NCBI RefSeq assembly: GCF_030704535.1
Contig: NC_081817.1
Location: 1,441,001 to 1,505,000 of the forward strand
DNA length: 64,000 bases
Direction of reading: 5' to 3'
From: Vitis vinifera
Lineage: Eukaryota > Streptophyta > Magnoliopsida > Vitales > Vitaceae
The notes under the pieces were generated by a model that was not told the DNA's origin, searched no databases, and worked only from the letters and a program-made list of their open reading frames with translations. A program made the position numbers and the translations under genes. This document shows, in pieces, positions 13,363 through 25,362 of this stretch (position 1 is its first letter; every line of letters begins with the position of its first letter).

Positions 13363-14792
13363 ACACGTCTCCCAGTACTAAATGAAATGAACCGAAGCTC
13401 AGGCTCAGCTAAATCCACCACATCATCATTCATATGCCGCTCTGGTTTGAACCTTAATGGCTCTTCCCAAACTCTGGGGTTCCGCCCAAGCCCTACCCGG
13501 CTCAGCAGGACATGGCTGCCTTTCGGAATGAAGTAGCCGGCTACAACAGCATCCGCCATGGACAAATGGGGGACATTGAATGGTGCCATGGGGTGAAGCC
13601 GCAGAGCTTCTCTCCCAAAGGCCTTAACATATTTGAGCTGCTATTTCAATCATCAGTTCCTGCCAAATTGTATTTAGTTAGCCATTGGACCATCAGATCA
13701 AAGAAAAACCTTATAATACATAGAGCTAAATTCTCAATATGATTTGGGCTTTGATCTCTTCTACTGAAAGCAATGGCTCTCCCTTTGAGTCCCTACTTGT
13801 GATACAAACGTCGACTATGTCCTCAACCTCCTTTTTCTCCCCATTCCTCCATTATATTATTCTCTCATCCACTATCGGATCATGATGCTTGTTGATGATG
13901 CTCAAAGCCTCTTTTACCATCTTCTGATGTCCATCTAAGTCGAAGACTCTCAGACATGAGAGGTAGTCAGATGGAGAGAATGCATGTAGGTAAGCAAGCG
14001 AAGTAAAGAGGAAGTTGACATGTTCTTCTTCTTCAAGTCCAGGTCCTCCACCTAACCTTCCTTCACCAAAGTATCTTCTGCTGAACATCATCTTCCTAAC
14101 GATATTTCCTGTGTATTGTCTGACTGCATTTCTCACATTCACAACTGATGAATCCATGAAATTATCAGTACTAGTAGAGGATTTACACTGGTTATAAATG
14201 AAGCGGACAAGATTGTCGGCTTCTTCAGTTCTCTTCTGGAGAAGTCACATATGTCTCTCCTGCTTATGCACCTCAGAAGTGAGGATACTTCTCATCTTCT
14301 TCCACTGCTCTCCCCATGGCGAAAGGACTGTGGTCAAGAATCTGCTCAAGTGATGGGACTCCATTGGAATAGGTCAGGATGCAAACACTGCATCATGTTT
14401 CTTCAAAAACTCCCTTCCAATCTCAGGCGAAATCACGGGAATGACATGGACATTGCCCAGTTTGATGCATGCGATCTCATTGTTCAGTTCTTCCTAAAGC
14501 CCAAGTATCCACCGGAATGCCGGCCTTTTTTGTGAATAATTCAGGCAGGTTCCCAACTAGGCCATGGAGCTGGACCAGGAGGGAGCAGTGGCATTTGCTT
14601 GGTGATTAGGGTTTTGGGTTTGAGTTTGTAGAGGATGAGAAAAGCGAAGAGGAAAAGGAAAAGGAGCAAGAAGATGAATGGTAAATGAGGATGAAGTGAA
14701 TCCAAGGTTTCAGAATTATGAGAGAGCAGGAAGAGTAACGGATTTGGAAATGAAGAAGCCATGGTTGAGTTGCAGCTGCTACTCATCATCAT
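13363..14792 (-). pseudogene. CYP79 pseudogene, copy B
   Basis: This copy is colinear with the intact CYP79 genes but heavily damaged. It starts at ATG 14792 with a complete anchor. A 2-bp deletion near 14558 shifts the frame just after the proline hinge. In-frame stops follow at 14494-14496, 14374-14376, 14245-14247 and 13852-13854. The splice donor GT has become TT at 13737-13736. About 130 bp of exon 2, covering the I-helix and the region before ExxR, are deleted. The gene ends in STGRR just before the heme cysteine, replaced by an A-rich run. It cannot encode a P450. Exon 1 is close to copy A in the part where copy C diverges. Confidence 0.92.
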
Positions 14793-15413
14793 TTTTCTCT
14801 TGCTGATGTTAAGGTGCAGAACAATGGAGTCTGGATCCCTCCGAATCCTAATCCTAAGACCCATCGAAAATGTGAAGGTACCATTCTCCCACACTAATAT
14901 TATTTATTTCTAAAGTGATGTCGATTAGGGAGGAAACTTCCGAAAGAAATAATATTGAAGAGTTGCTTCTTACGCATGAAATGAAGAAGCAAACTTTTTA
15001 TTGAAGAAAAACATTCTCTCTTTTATGAAAAGAACATTTCAATCTCTTACTATCACTTTCAATAAAAACATGACAAATTCTCATCAAAGACAGGACCACT
15101 TCTTTGGACAGCAATAAATATGCTGTCACACATCGACAGAAAACAACTTGGGTGTTTTAAAAAATACTTTTCAATTATTTTCAAGAATTTCATATTAAAA
15201 TAATAATGATAATTAATTAATTTTACATCCGATCCCACTACTTCAAAAATATCATTGAATATGAATGCATGACGTAAAGGTTTGGAAGTATGATTGCATG
15301 TAGATGACGTAATAAAAGAAGAAAAAGGGAAAAAAAAACCTACAAATCAATTTAAAGTAAAATATATTTTTTTAAATTTTTCTATTTTATACATTGATAT
15401 CTTCTTTCATGTA
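14793..15413. other. intergenic region upstream of CYP79 pseudogene B
   Basis: No gene is seen. The first 150 bp resemble the region 20690-20790 upstream of copy C, as part of the duplicated CYP79 flank. The rest is AT-rich. Confidence 0.5.
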
Positions 15414-15418
15414 TAATA

Positions 15419-15955
15419 TGTTGGAATTTATATATGTAAATGGAAATTAGGATTTTTTTTTATTTTTTTTGAAAAACATGTTTGTTAATAAATACAATTT
15501 ATTTTAAATAACGTATCTTGTACAACTTCTTCTAAAAGATGTGTTTGTTGTTTTAAGACACGACCCTTTAAAAGATGTTTAGTATTTTAAAGGCACATCT
15601 CTTTTAAATGTTATCATCAAATCTATAAATAGGGACTCTCATGACATATTAATTCATCAATTCTTTTCATTTTTTCTTCTTTTTACCAAATATTTGGTAT
15701 TTAAGAAAGTACAAATTATTAAGTGATTCACTATTTCTCATGATTTGAAGTGCTATTATCATAAAAAAAAATGATCATTATATCCTAAGAGACAATTGCC
15801 CATAAATAATAAGCACCTGAGTGAGACAAATTCGTCTTAAAGTCATAGAGTCAAACTATCAATCTTATTTGTGAGTTTCGATTTTCTATTTCATTTTATT
15901 TATATATTTATTATACACACTTATTGTCCATATATTTTCAATGATCTGGATAACA
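15419..15955 (+). mobile_element. solo LTR, probably Ty1/copia-type
   Basis: The segment starts TGTTGGAA and ends GATAACA, so TGTT and AACA form the inverted ends typical of LTRs. It is flanked by TAATA on both sides (15414-15418 and 15956-15960), a 5-bp target duplication. A TATA box, TATAAATAG, lies near 15624 in the middle. No internal coding region is next to it, so it fits a solo LTR left by recombination. The target duplication is AT-only, so a chance match is possible but unlikely together with the ends. Confidence 0.65.
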
Positions 15956-16309
15956 TAATATTTATTTTTTCATATTCAACGGTTTTAAATAGTGTTATAC
16001 ATATCTAGGAGTTGAATTCATTTTTAACTCCAAATTTTAAGATATGGGGGAATTGGTCCAATAGGTTCAAAATTTATATACCAATGTAGCGATCCCAATT
16101 CCCACATAATAAGAGAAAAATAAAATACCATTAAAATATCTTTAATAATAACTTCCTATCTATCATATATACTGGTGGGATTTTTCCATAAATTAATTTA
16201 TGATTAAAAAAAAGTATTTTGTGGTAGGATTTTTTTTTTGCAAAAAAAATTATTTGTAGCAAGTTTGTTATTATAAGTCCATGAATATCTGGTATCCACA
16301 TAGTTATAA

Positions 16310-16372
16310 TAAAAGATCGAAGCTTATCATCTATAGTTAATAAAAGATCGAAGCTTATCATCTATAATAATA
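16310..16372. repeat. 31-bp direct repeat, two copies
   Basis: The unit TAATAAAAGATCGAAGCTTA plus a short tail occurs twice head to tail with almost no difference. It lies in AT-rich DNA just before the pararetrovirus remnant. It has no coding role. Confidence 0.7.
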
Positions 16373-16502
16373 AACTGATATAATAAGGTAGATGATTGAC
16401 CATCATCCTAGGAGTCTTTTCTTAATCAATTTGATAATATCATATAGTTAATTACAATGGAATCTATTTGTAATCAATATGATGTTACCTTATTAACGAT
16501 TA

Positions 16503-17490
16503 TCTTAACAATGAAGTCTTTTTTTTAATAATTTTGATAATTACAATGTAATCTCTTTGTAGTCAATTGATAACATCATATGACTTTAGAGGTCTAGGTT
16601 AGATGAAATATATGGAAAAAAAACTACTCAAAATTTGGTCAATGCAATACCAAGACCCGTACATTGATCCTTTTTATCAGGTAAAGGATACCTAATCCAT
16701 TGAAGAACCTCATTTAAAGACTTGTAGTTGATTATAAGTCCTGAGGCACCTCTTTCAATCTCAGCAAATGCCCAAATGGAACAGTGAATGCAATCTTATA
16801 TTTATCTTTTTCTTCACTTTTAATTTTTCAAAATCCTGATTTTAAATCAAATTTTGAAAAGATTAAAGCATTATGAAGGCAACCAATAAAATCCCTTTTA
16901 TTACTTAAAGGATACCTAATCCATTGAAGAACCTCATTTAAAGGCTTGTAGTTGATTACAAATCTTGGGCCACCTGGAACTCCCTTACTAACTCAACTCT
17001 ATCCTTTTATGATGAATTTCTTCTAATTAATGAAAGTTCTTCATTATATGATAGTTCTTCTTCACAATCATCATGTGATTGTATGAAAAACTGAAGTATC
17101 AACTATGTGTCAAACATGAATGGAGTGTGATGCCTTTGGTCATTAAATTTGGTTACAATTCCTTCATCACTTACTCAATTGGTTTGGTTGTGCCTTGGTA
17201 AATTTCAAATCTTAAGAATTTAATCCTGCTTTGAAATAGTTTGATCTTAGGGGTAGAAATTACTAGTCCATTATCTTTGACAATTTTTTGAAAGATTTTT
17301 ATATGCTTGAAGTGTTGATCAATAGAATTTAAAAATATAAGAACATCATCAATATATATAATGGTAAAGCTTGTATAGGGATTGAAAATGTTATTAACCA
17401 TGATCTTAACAATGAAGTCTTTTTTTAATCATTTTGATAATTACAATGCTTGATAACATCATATGACTTTAGAGGTCTAAGTTAGATGAC
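16503..17490. repeat. direct repeat flanking the pararetrovirus remnant
   Basis: A segment of about 90 bp containing ATCTTAACAATGAAGTCT and ATCATATGACTTTAGAGGTC occurs at 16503-16605 and again at 17405-17490. Both copies are in the same orientation on either side of the viral fragments. It may be a duplicated piece of the viral copy or of its target. Confidence 0.6.
16640..17401 (-). pseudogene. endogenous pararetrovirus (Caulimoviridae-like) reverse transcriptase remnant
   Basis: Fragments of a reverse transcriptase domain are present and broken. On the - strand, 17401-17171 holds the YIDD active-site motif followed by the KLF and FQ-type segment typical of plant pararetrovirus polymerases. 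Segments between about 17000 and 16660 resemble the earlier INYK-type and FDLKSGF-type motifs, with stops. One of these segments (GGATACCTAATCC...) occurs twice. A short motif related to HEW..MPF lies on the opposite strand at 17115-17150, so the copy is rearranged. No intact polyprotein remains. A gypsy element is a less likely alternative. Confidence 0.6.
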
Positions 17491-18464
17491 CCATTAAAAT
17501 ACGTCATGTTTGGGGTGGAATATTATGTCAACGATTTTAAAAAGAAATATATCATATGACAAAAAAGTGGGTTTTGAAAATTTCACTCATTAACAAGAGA
17601 TTCTAAAAAGGAATTTTAAAATTTTATCAAATGTCTAAGGTTCTAAGAAAGCAATTCCAAACATTAAGAAGTACTACTTATGACCTCTTTCAAAATCAAA
17701 TGCGTAATGTAAAGTTGGACAACGTTTGTGAACATATTTAGGAGTCAACTCAGAAGTTTAGGATAGAAGAGTCAACTTAGAAGGATGTAAGATTTAAATA
17801 TTGACGTCATATACACTTCAATGAAAGGAAAAAAGGAAAAAAAGAAAAAAGGAAAAAAAAAAAAAAAAAGAAAAACCCACTTCAAATCAATTAAAATACA
17901 AATATTTTTTATAATATATATATTTAAAATTTTATATTATATTTGGTGTAAAAAACATTTTCTAGTTTTTATTTTCTAAAAATTATTTTATTTTATCTTT
18001 TTTTATTAATTATTTAAGAAAATAAAATTTATAAAATCTTACTTGGTTTTGAGTTTTTATTAATGTAAAAAATGGTTTAGAAAATATAATTAAAATTTTA
18101 TATAATACACATGTTATTATATAAAGTATATTATTATATTACATTTATTTATTATTCTTTTTATTTTTAGAAATACCTTTATAGCTTCTCACTATTATAA
18201 AATTAAAATATCAAGGACACAAACTTTTAGCTTTAACAACACATAATATGATTTTTATAGTTTCTGAGATAAAACAAATAAAAATTATGATAATAAAAGT
18301 GAAATATAATGACATATCATTTTTCATACATCTTTGTATCCCCAAAGCATCATGTGATAAGCGGAGAAGAAAAGAAAATTGGATGAGAGCATTTATCTTT
18401 ATTAACTCATAAATCCTTATTTATAGGCTCTACTCATCAAGCGCCGGAATGGATGAAGTTTTAA
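17491..18464. other. 3' flank of CYP79 copy C
   Basis: No gene is present. From about 17695 the sequence parallels the flank of copy A at 6740-7417 and includes a purine-rich run (GGAAAAAAAGAAAAAAGG type) at 17823-17872. It marks the downstream part of the duplicated unit. Confidence 0.6.
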
Positions 18465-20256
18465 TCAATTCCCATACATGGAAGCAGGCAAGCGTGGTTT
18501 TGCATGAGCATGGAGAGGCTTGGCTAGAAAGAGCTCGTTCATTGATTCTGTGAGGTCAATTTGGTCCTGGTTCGGTGGCACACTCCACGAAAAACATTGA
18601 AGGAGTCTCGCCAAGAGTGTAACTGTCAAGGCTGTCCCTAAGGCAGTTCCAGGACACCCGCGTCTCCCAGTACTAAATGAAATGAACCGAAGCTCAGGCT
18701 CAGCTAAATCCACCACTTCATCATTCATATGCCGCTCTGGTTTAAACTTTAATGGCTCTTCCCACACTCTAGGGTTCCGTCCAAGCCCTACCCGGCTCAG
18801 CAGGACATGGCTGCCTTTGGGGATGAAGTAGCCGGCCACAACAGCGTCCGCCATGGACACATGGGGCACGTTGAATGGTGCTATGGGGTGAAGTCGCAGA
18901 GCTTCCCTAGCACAGGCTTTAACATATTTGAGCTGCGCGATATCGGATTCTTGAACAAGTCTATCCTTTCCAACCACTCTATCGATTTCTTCTACGGCCT
19001 TCTGCATAATCTCGGGTTGATCGATCATTTCTGCCATTGCCCACTCAGCTGCATGCGCTGGATTGTCCACTATTTCAATCATCAGTTCCTGCCAGATTGT
19101 ATATAGTTAATATATATTGAACCCCAAAGAGAAGAACTTCAGAATATATATACGAAATTAAGATAACATATTAGAGCTAAATTCTCACTATGAGTTGGGC
19201 TTTGATCTCTTCTACTGATAGCAATGGTTTTCCCTTTGTGTCCCTGATTGTAAGGAAAACATCGAGTGTGTCCTCAACCTCCTTCTTCTCCCCATTCCTC
19301 CATTTCATTATTCTCTCATCCAATATCGGATCATGATGCTTGTTGATGATGCTCAAAGCGTCTTTTACCATCGTCTCATGGCCATCTAAGTCGAAGACTC
19401 TCAGGCATGGAAGGTAATCAGATGGAGAGAATGAATATAGGTAAGCAAGCGAAGTAAAGAGGGAGTTGACGTGTTCTTCTTCTTCAAGTCCAGGCCCTCC
19501 ATCTTTCCTTACTTCCCCAAAGTACCTTCTGCTGAACATCATCTTCCTAACCACATTTCCTGTGTATTGTCTGACTGCATTTCTCACATTCACAACCGAT
19601 GAGTCCGTAAAATTATGGCTAGTAATACTAGAGAACTTACACTGGTTATAAATGAATCGGACAAGATTGTCGGCTTCTTCAGTTCTCTTCTGGAGGAGCG
19701 AAATATGTCTTTCTGGCTTAAGCACCTCAGAAATGATGATCCTTCTCATCTTCTTCCACTGCTCTCCCCATGGAGAAAGAGCTGTTGTCAGGAACCCTCT
19801 GCTCAAGTGATGGGACGCCATTGTAATAGGTCTGGATGCAAACACTGCATCATGTTTCTTCAAAAACTCCCTGGCAATCTCAGGCGAAATCACGGGAATG
19901 ACATGGACATTGCCCAGTTTGATGCATGCAATCTCAGTGTTGAGTTCCTCCAAAAGTCCAAGTATCCACCGGAATACCGGCTTTTTTGTGAATAATTCAG
20001 GCAGGTTCCCAACTAATGGCCATGGAGTTGGACCAGGAGGGAGCAGTGGCATTTGCTTGGTGATTAGGGTTTTGGGTTTGAGTTTGTAGAGGATGAGAAA
20101 AGCGACAACGAAAAGGACAAGGAGCAAGAGGATGAATGGTAAATGAAGATGAAGTGAAGCAAGCTCCAAGGTTTCGGAATGATCAGAATGCAGGAAGAGG
20201 AATGGATTTGGAAATGAAGAAGACATGGTTGAGTTGCAGCTGCTACCCATCATCAT
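18465..20256 (-). CDS. CYP79: CYP79-family cytochrome P450, copy C
   Basis: This is the second intact CYP79 gene. Exon 1 is 20256-19189 and exon 2 is 19088-18465, with a 100-bp GT-AG intron whose sequence is practically that of copy A. The product is 563 residues with the same anchor, hinge, [12 protein letters not shown]-helix, ExxR, PERH and SFSTGRRGC heme loop (Cys501). An in-frame ATG exists at 20304, but the MMMG start at 20256 matches the paralogues. Exon 2 differs from copy A at only six residues and the first 185 residues at about four. Residues from about 186 to 345 hold most of the differences, including the stretch after NQCK. That segment lies in the region that includes substrate-recognition loops, so the substrate range may differ. 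The TATA core upstream is lost. Confidence 0.93.
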
Positions 20257-20631
20257 TCGTCTCTTGCTGATCTTCGGTACTAGGATGCATGAGAAACCTC
20301 CCATACATTTGCTCTCTCTCTTTAGGCAAATGGACTTCCACTAGACAGGCCTTTCATACTTCCCATCAATGGTAGGATTACTCCTCTTGTACGGTCAAAA
20401 TCATGTTAGATTTTGGTCCAACAGACAGGGTGGCATGGTCTGGTAGGATAAATTGGTATAATATTTAGGGAAATACGGTCGACCCATATCCAAACAATTG
20501 AATTTGATAATGTAATCTCTTGTCAGTGATCTTAAGAGGATAAAGTTTGTTCCAACCCAATAAAAAAAAATGGCTCCATTTTGTGACACATGGTAAATGT
20601 GAAGGTGTAGAACCATGTAGTTTGGATCCCT

Positions 20632-20666
20632 CCTAATCCTAATCCTAATCCTAATCCTAATCCTAA
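20632..20666. repeat. (CCTAAT)n microsatellite
   Basis: About six copies of the hexamer CCTAAT lie upstream of CYP79 copy C; a shorter version (two units) is upstream of pseudogene B near 14846. The unit differs from the plant telomere repeat CCCTAAA. Confidence 0.8.
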
Positions 20667-20689
20667 CACCCATTAAAAAAAATCCCATC

Positions 20690-22439
20690 ACTTTTTTGGA
20701 CACATACAACAAATGTGAAGGTACATTCTCCCACATTATTATTATTTTCTTCCAAGTGGCGTACGTTGATTTTAGGGAGGAAACTTTTTATGAAAAGACC
20801 ATTGTCTCTCCATGAAAAGAAAAACATTTTAATTAATCTCTTACTATTACTTGCAATAAAGATGTGATAATATTACAAGTCCTTTGGATGGCAATAAATA
20901 TGTTGTCACACATCGAGTGAAAACGACTCGTGTAGTTTAAAAAATAGCCATTTTTAAAAATAATTTTAAAAATTAGTTTTCAATTATTTTCAAGAATAAA
21001 ATTTTATTTTAAAACTCAAACATAAGTTAATATAATTTTCTCAATTTATTCTTACGCCGAATATAAATATTTTTGAAATATTTTTAATTTTCTAATCTTA
21101 ATGCATAAAACCTATGAAAAATAGCTAAAAACATCTTTTTTTTTTTTCATAACAAATTTGAAAAAACTAATTTCAATTAAACTTTTGCAAACATAACTTT
21201 TAAATTTGAAAACATTTTTCTATTCATACTAAATACACCCATAACTTTTACTTTAGTTGTTTTAAAAGGTGTTATCAATTAAATCAAAAAAAAGATTTTC
21301 CTTCTCTTTTTGATAATTTTTTTGCTTCTTCAAGGTCTTTGAGAAGTAGCTTTTTGTGTCAACATTTTCCAATCTTCTCTAGACTCTAGCATTCATAGAG
21401 CTAATAGAAAAAATTTATTATCCATCACCTAATAATTGAGTTTGTTTAATTTTATTCAATTTGACAATTAAAGAAATTTATCATAAAGTTTAAATATTGT
21501 GTGTTAAAATATCGAGTTTTCTTTATAATTCTCGATAATTTTATTTCTATTCATATTAGCTCAAGAAGCTTTTTATATAGTGAGTTACTCTCTACTAAAG
21601 ATTCGATGTTATCGTTGGCTTAATGAAAAAAAAAAAAAAAAACTTAAGCCTAAAAGGATTTGTTTCGTGAAGCGATTAAAATGTTAAAATGAACCATATA
21701 GCGCCCGTTCAACCCTACCCCCACCCTCGATGTTGCCCTGTTGGACAAGACGTTTTTTCATTGAATTCATAAAAATCTGCGGGGCCATGTTTTGACACAC
21801 AATAAGGGTGGAGGATCAAAAGCCAGGAGTTTGGATCCCTCCTACTCAAAAGTTCAAGTCTATCTACCTTTGTGGGTCATGTTGTGAGACAGACGGTTGA
21901 AGAAGCAGAATTTCATATTTAAAAATTAATTAATTAATTAAACCACCATTATTACTCTCTCATTAGGCAAATGAACTTCCACATGCATGTAGACCTCCCA
22001 CTTTCCACATGCAATAATTCTCGTCATCAACACAACTTCTTGTGGACCCCCCAGATATTGGGTTTTGGTACAATTCACGTAGTGCAATTATAGAAGACAC
22101 CTGTCAAATTTACAATTTAAAAAATATTTTCAAAATTATTAATTTCAATATTTAAACAAGAGCTACAAAGAAAATAATTTTGAAACTATGATATTTTAAT
22201 AAATAAATTTGCTTTTAAATGCCTTAATTTTTGTGGTGGGGAGAAGCCGAATTTTATGTGGACCAAAAACACTGAGCACATGTGACCACTACTTTAAAGA
22301 TCAGATAATATGGGACTGGAAAATCATGAGTAGTTGACTCATTAGATTTTATTTTATTTTTTAATTCATTCTTTTTTGTAAGGTTCTACCCAAGACATAT
22401 CACCAAATGCAATAAAAAAATCATCTCTATCATGAAAGA
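20690..22439. other. intergenic region upstream of CYP79 copy C
   Basis: No gene is seen. The stretch to about 21930 parallels 9400-10150 upstream of copy A, with extra inserted sequence. 21950-22110 repeats the promoter-proximal sequence of the CYP79 N-terminal fragment at 12050-12210. At about 22440 the retrotransposon block begins. Confidence 0.55.
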
Positions 22440-22462
22440 AGATTAAGAAGTAAAATGTCAGT

Positions 22463-22600
22463 TTGTGTTTTCGGAACTATATCGATTGGTCATTTTCTGT
22501 GTCAGTTTGTGTTTTCGGGACCGCATCTATATCAATCGGTCATTTTCCTATCAGTTTGTGTTTAACTTGAGTCGGGACCGCACCCATATCGATCGATCAT
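22463..22600 (+). repeat. short array (three units) of the 50-bp repeat
   Basis: Three degenerate copies of the unit TCAGTTTGTGTTTTCGG...ATCGATCGGTCAT lie here. The equivalent place in the third unit (54824-56220) has about 27 copies. Confidence 0.75.
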
Positions 22601-22918
22601 TCATCTTATCAGTTTAGTTCGATGTCCAGGGTCTTTGTTCAGTATGACATTCAGAGTCACATTTTCAGTTTTGGCATTTAGAGCCATTGTGCATACTCAT
22701 CCAGGCATTTTTGGGTCACCATGTATCATCCATTTTGGGCATTTAGAGTCACTTTCCTCACCTGGCTACTCTGGTGCTTATTGCTTATTCATCATGCTCT
22801 TCTAGATTTCCCCTTTCACTACACATGACACGGTCTTTTAAGATCACGACACGTATTTATGTCATGTTGTTGGGCACCCTACACCTAGCATTCTCATGTA
22901 TATCACATAAGGAGTCTC

Positions 22919-23160
22919 ATCATGCCTGTCGTTTTTTAGTTACTATCATAGTTTGTCTCTTAGTGGGCCATCTTCATATACCCCATCTTTCTCACTTCAA
23001 GTTATATTTTGCAATTGTTTGGGCCATAGAGAAAATAATAAGTTTGAATAGCCTCCACACATTTTCACCACCATACCAACTATTTAAATATTTTTTCAAT
23101 TTTTTCTCTCTCCTACTTTTTTTCCTCCACTTTTTTCAACCCACGGGCAGCCCACATTTC

Positions 23161-23234
<74 letters not shown>

Positions 23235-23950
23235 CTTTTCAAAGTTTAATTTTCCAAAACAAATTTTCATTTTCAAATAATTCTCCAAAATTCGAATTTT
23301 CCAAAATTCCATTCTCAAAAATAATTTTTTTTTTAAGATTTCAATTTTTGAAATTTAATTTTTCGAAATTCCATTCTCAAAAATGATTTTTCCGAGATTC
23401 CAATTTTTATAATTTAATTTTCATAGTTTTTACTTCTCAAATAATTTTTTTTTAAATTTTCAATTTCTTTCAAATTTAATTTCCAAGATTCCAATTCTTA
23501 AATTTAATTCCCAAAACTCCAATTTTCTAGTGATCTTCGAGATTCCAATTTTCCAATTAAATTTCAAAAATCCGATTTTCTCTCAAATAGTTTTAATTAC
23601 ATTATGGTTTTCAAATAATCTTCTGCTTCTCTTGATTTTAATAAGCATGAATCAGTTTTTCATAATTCTGGAATAATAGAATATGTGATACTAATTCATG
23701 CGAAATAAATGGGCTTTGGTGGGGGCCCCACATACGTGATTTTACGATTGATTGATTGATTGATTGGTTGATTTGATTGTCATGCGTGATTGATTTATTC
23801 CACTCTATGACATGCATGCGATTATTCTATGTTTAATTGCTAACATTCATTTTTCATTGAAGTAAACCGGTTCATCACTCAGGTACATTCTTTGCCTCTC
23901 CTATTCATTCCGTTATTTTGTTTTGAGTGATATTCATTTGGTACACATTC
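22919..23950 (+). mobile_element. LTR 1 of the gypsy block (incomplete)
   Basis: This segment matches 57376-58345 of the last LTR nearly base for base, including the CATCATGCCTGTCG start of the match and the block GGGGGCCCCACATACGTG. It lacks the first 500 bp of that LTR and its last 340 bp. It contains a longer (TA)n tract than the last LTR. Confidence 0.65.
23166..23220. repeat. (TA)n microsatellite
   Basis: An uninterrupted TA tract of about 55 bp followed by poly-T lies in LTR 1. The same place in the last LTR (about 57624) has only about five TA units, so it has changed length since the copies separated. Confidence 0.9.
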
Positions 23951-25362
23951 TTTGTTTCGGGTGATATTCATTTGGCCATGCATAGTTACTTTGTTTCGGG
24001 TGATTGCATGAGTTGCTTGTCTATGCAGGACACACACTTACCCCCTTATTTCCGAGTCCCTAGTCTCGGTAAACCTTGTTTTCCTCGATCTCGTATTTGA
24101 TATGAGACTTGTTGCTTTGTTTGCTCTTCGACCGACCTAGTGATTAGGAATGGGGTCTAGCGATGGGCTATGTCTATGTTTGGGAGCATTCTGGAGGTGG
24201 TCGGCATATTGATGCTGATTGGAGTCCGAACTTTGAAGACTTGTATAGCCCAAAGCTAGATTTCAGGATATTTGTGTGGCCAGTGTGTCTTCTTTTAGTT
24301 TCATAGGATTTTCGAATGCACCCACACCACTCACTGTGCACCTTAGATCGTCGATGAGTGATCAGAGTTGTGAGATGCGCTAGCCATTAGGAGAGGTTTC
24401 ACCATAGGAGCCCCCTAGGATGTGAGGTAGTGCATGTGTGGAGGTGATGACCACCTTGCATGGAAGCGCCCCGTCTTTTTGGAGGCGTGCAGAGGGTTGC
24501 ATACCGTCGGAGGGTACGATCGCTTCTGCTAGGGATCTTTTAAAGTCTACCCATTTCCTTTTAGAGCCACCTTGACCTTGTAGGTTGAGCTATAGATCCT
24601 TTGATTAGGATTCCTTCCTCGCACGTGGGTGCATCTGAGAGCCTTTAGAGCCTCTGTAGTCACAATTTGGATTCAATACTCCTTCTTCTAGTCTCTAGTT
24701 GAGAGTGCTCAGAGATCGTTATGAGTTTGAGTATCGGTTGGATCACCTTTGTCAAGTCATCTTAGATTATGTTTTTCACTCGATGAGTTTAGTATTTTTT
24801 CTCCTTGGGGCTTTCGTCTCCCTTCTCTTGGCTTGGCACACTCTTTCACTTTGTTGTCACTTACTCGATGCTTTGAGATATGTTCATTGATCATGATTTT
24901 TTTTTTACACTATACACTTATCATGTGTTCGATACATCATTCTTTGTTTGATCATTAATTTAATTTTCGACTCGATACTCATATTTTTATTATGGAAAGG
25001 TGAAAGACATATTTTCACATTCACACATTTTTTGCGATATTCGCCTTGATCACCTTATTATTTCTTCTCTTATGGAGCTTGAGTCGAAGATTGAGTTGAG
25101 AATGTGGTTGTAGATGGAGTATCGATCCTGTGATAGTGTATTTCTCACACCTCTTTGGATTATTGATGAGAATTCTCTAGTCACATTTGTAGCCATCTCA
25201 CAGTGGACACCTTTATGACTCCGGAGTTCTCATCATACATCCGGATTTTGGATTGCCACCTCAGGACCATGTGCTCGCATGTTGTATTGTTGTCTTTTAG
25301 AGTTCTATCTTGTGTCCTTCATCTATTTTGTTTGCATTGTAGGGAGTCGTTTTAGGAGTTGA
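23951..25362 (+). other. untranslated leader region of gag copy 1
   Basis: No open frame of note is present. 25068-25362 is repeated before gag copy 2 (30434-30728), while 23955-25068 is missing there, an internal deletion of about 1.1 kb in the second unit. Confidence 0.5.

Noticed and set aside
20632-20666. Telomere-like hexamer array
   Set aside because: The unit is CCTAAT and not the plant telomere CCCTAAA. The array is very short, so it is a simple microsatellite.
22774-23280. 168-codon ORF ending in a Tyr/Ile run
   Set aside because: It runs through the (TA)n microsatellite and is not kept in the other LTR copy.
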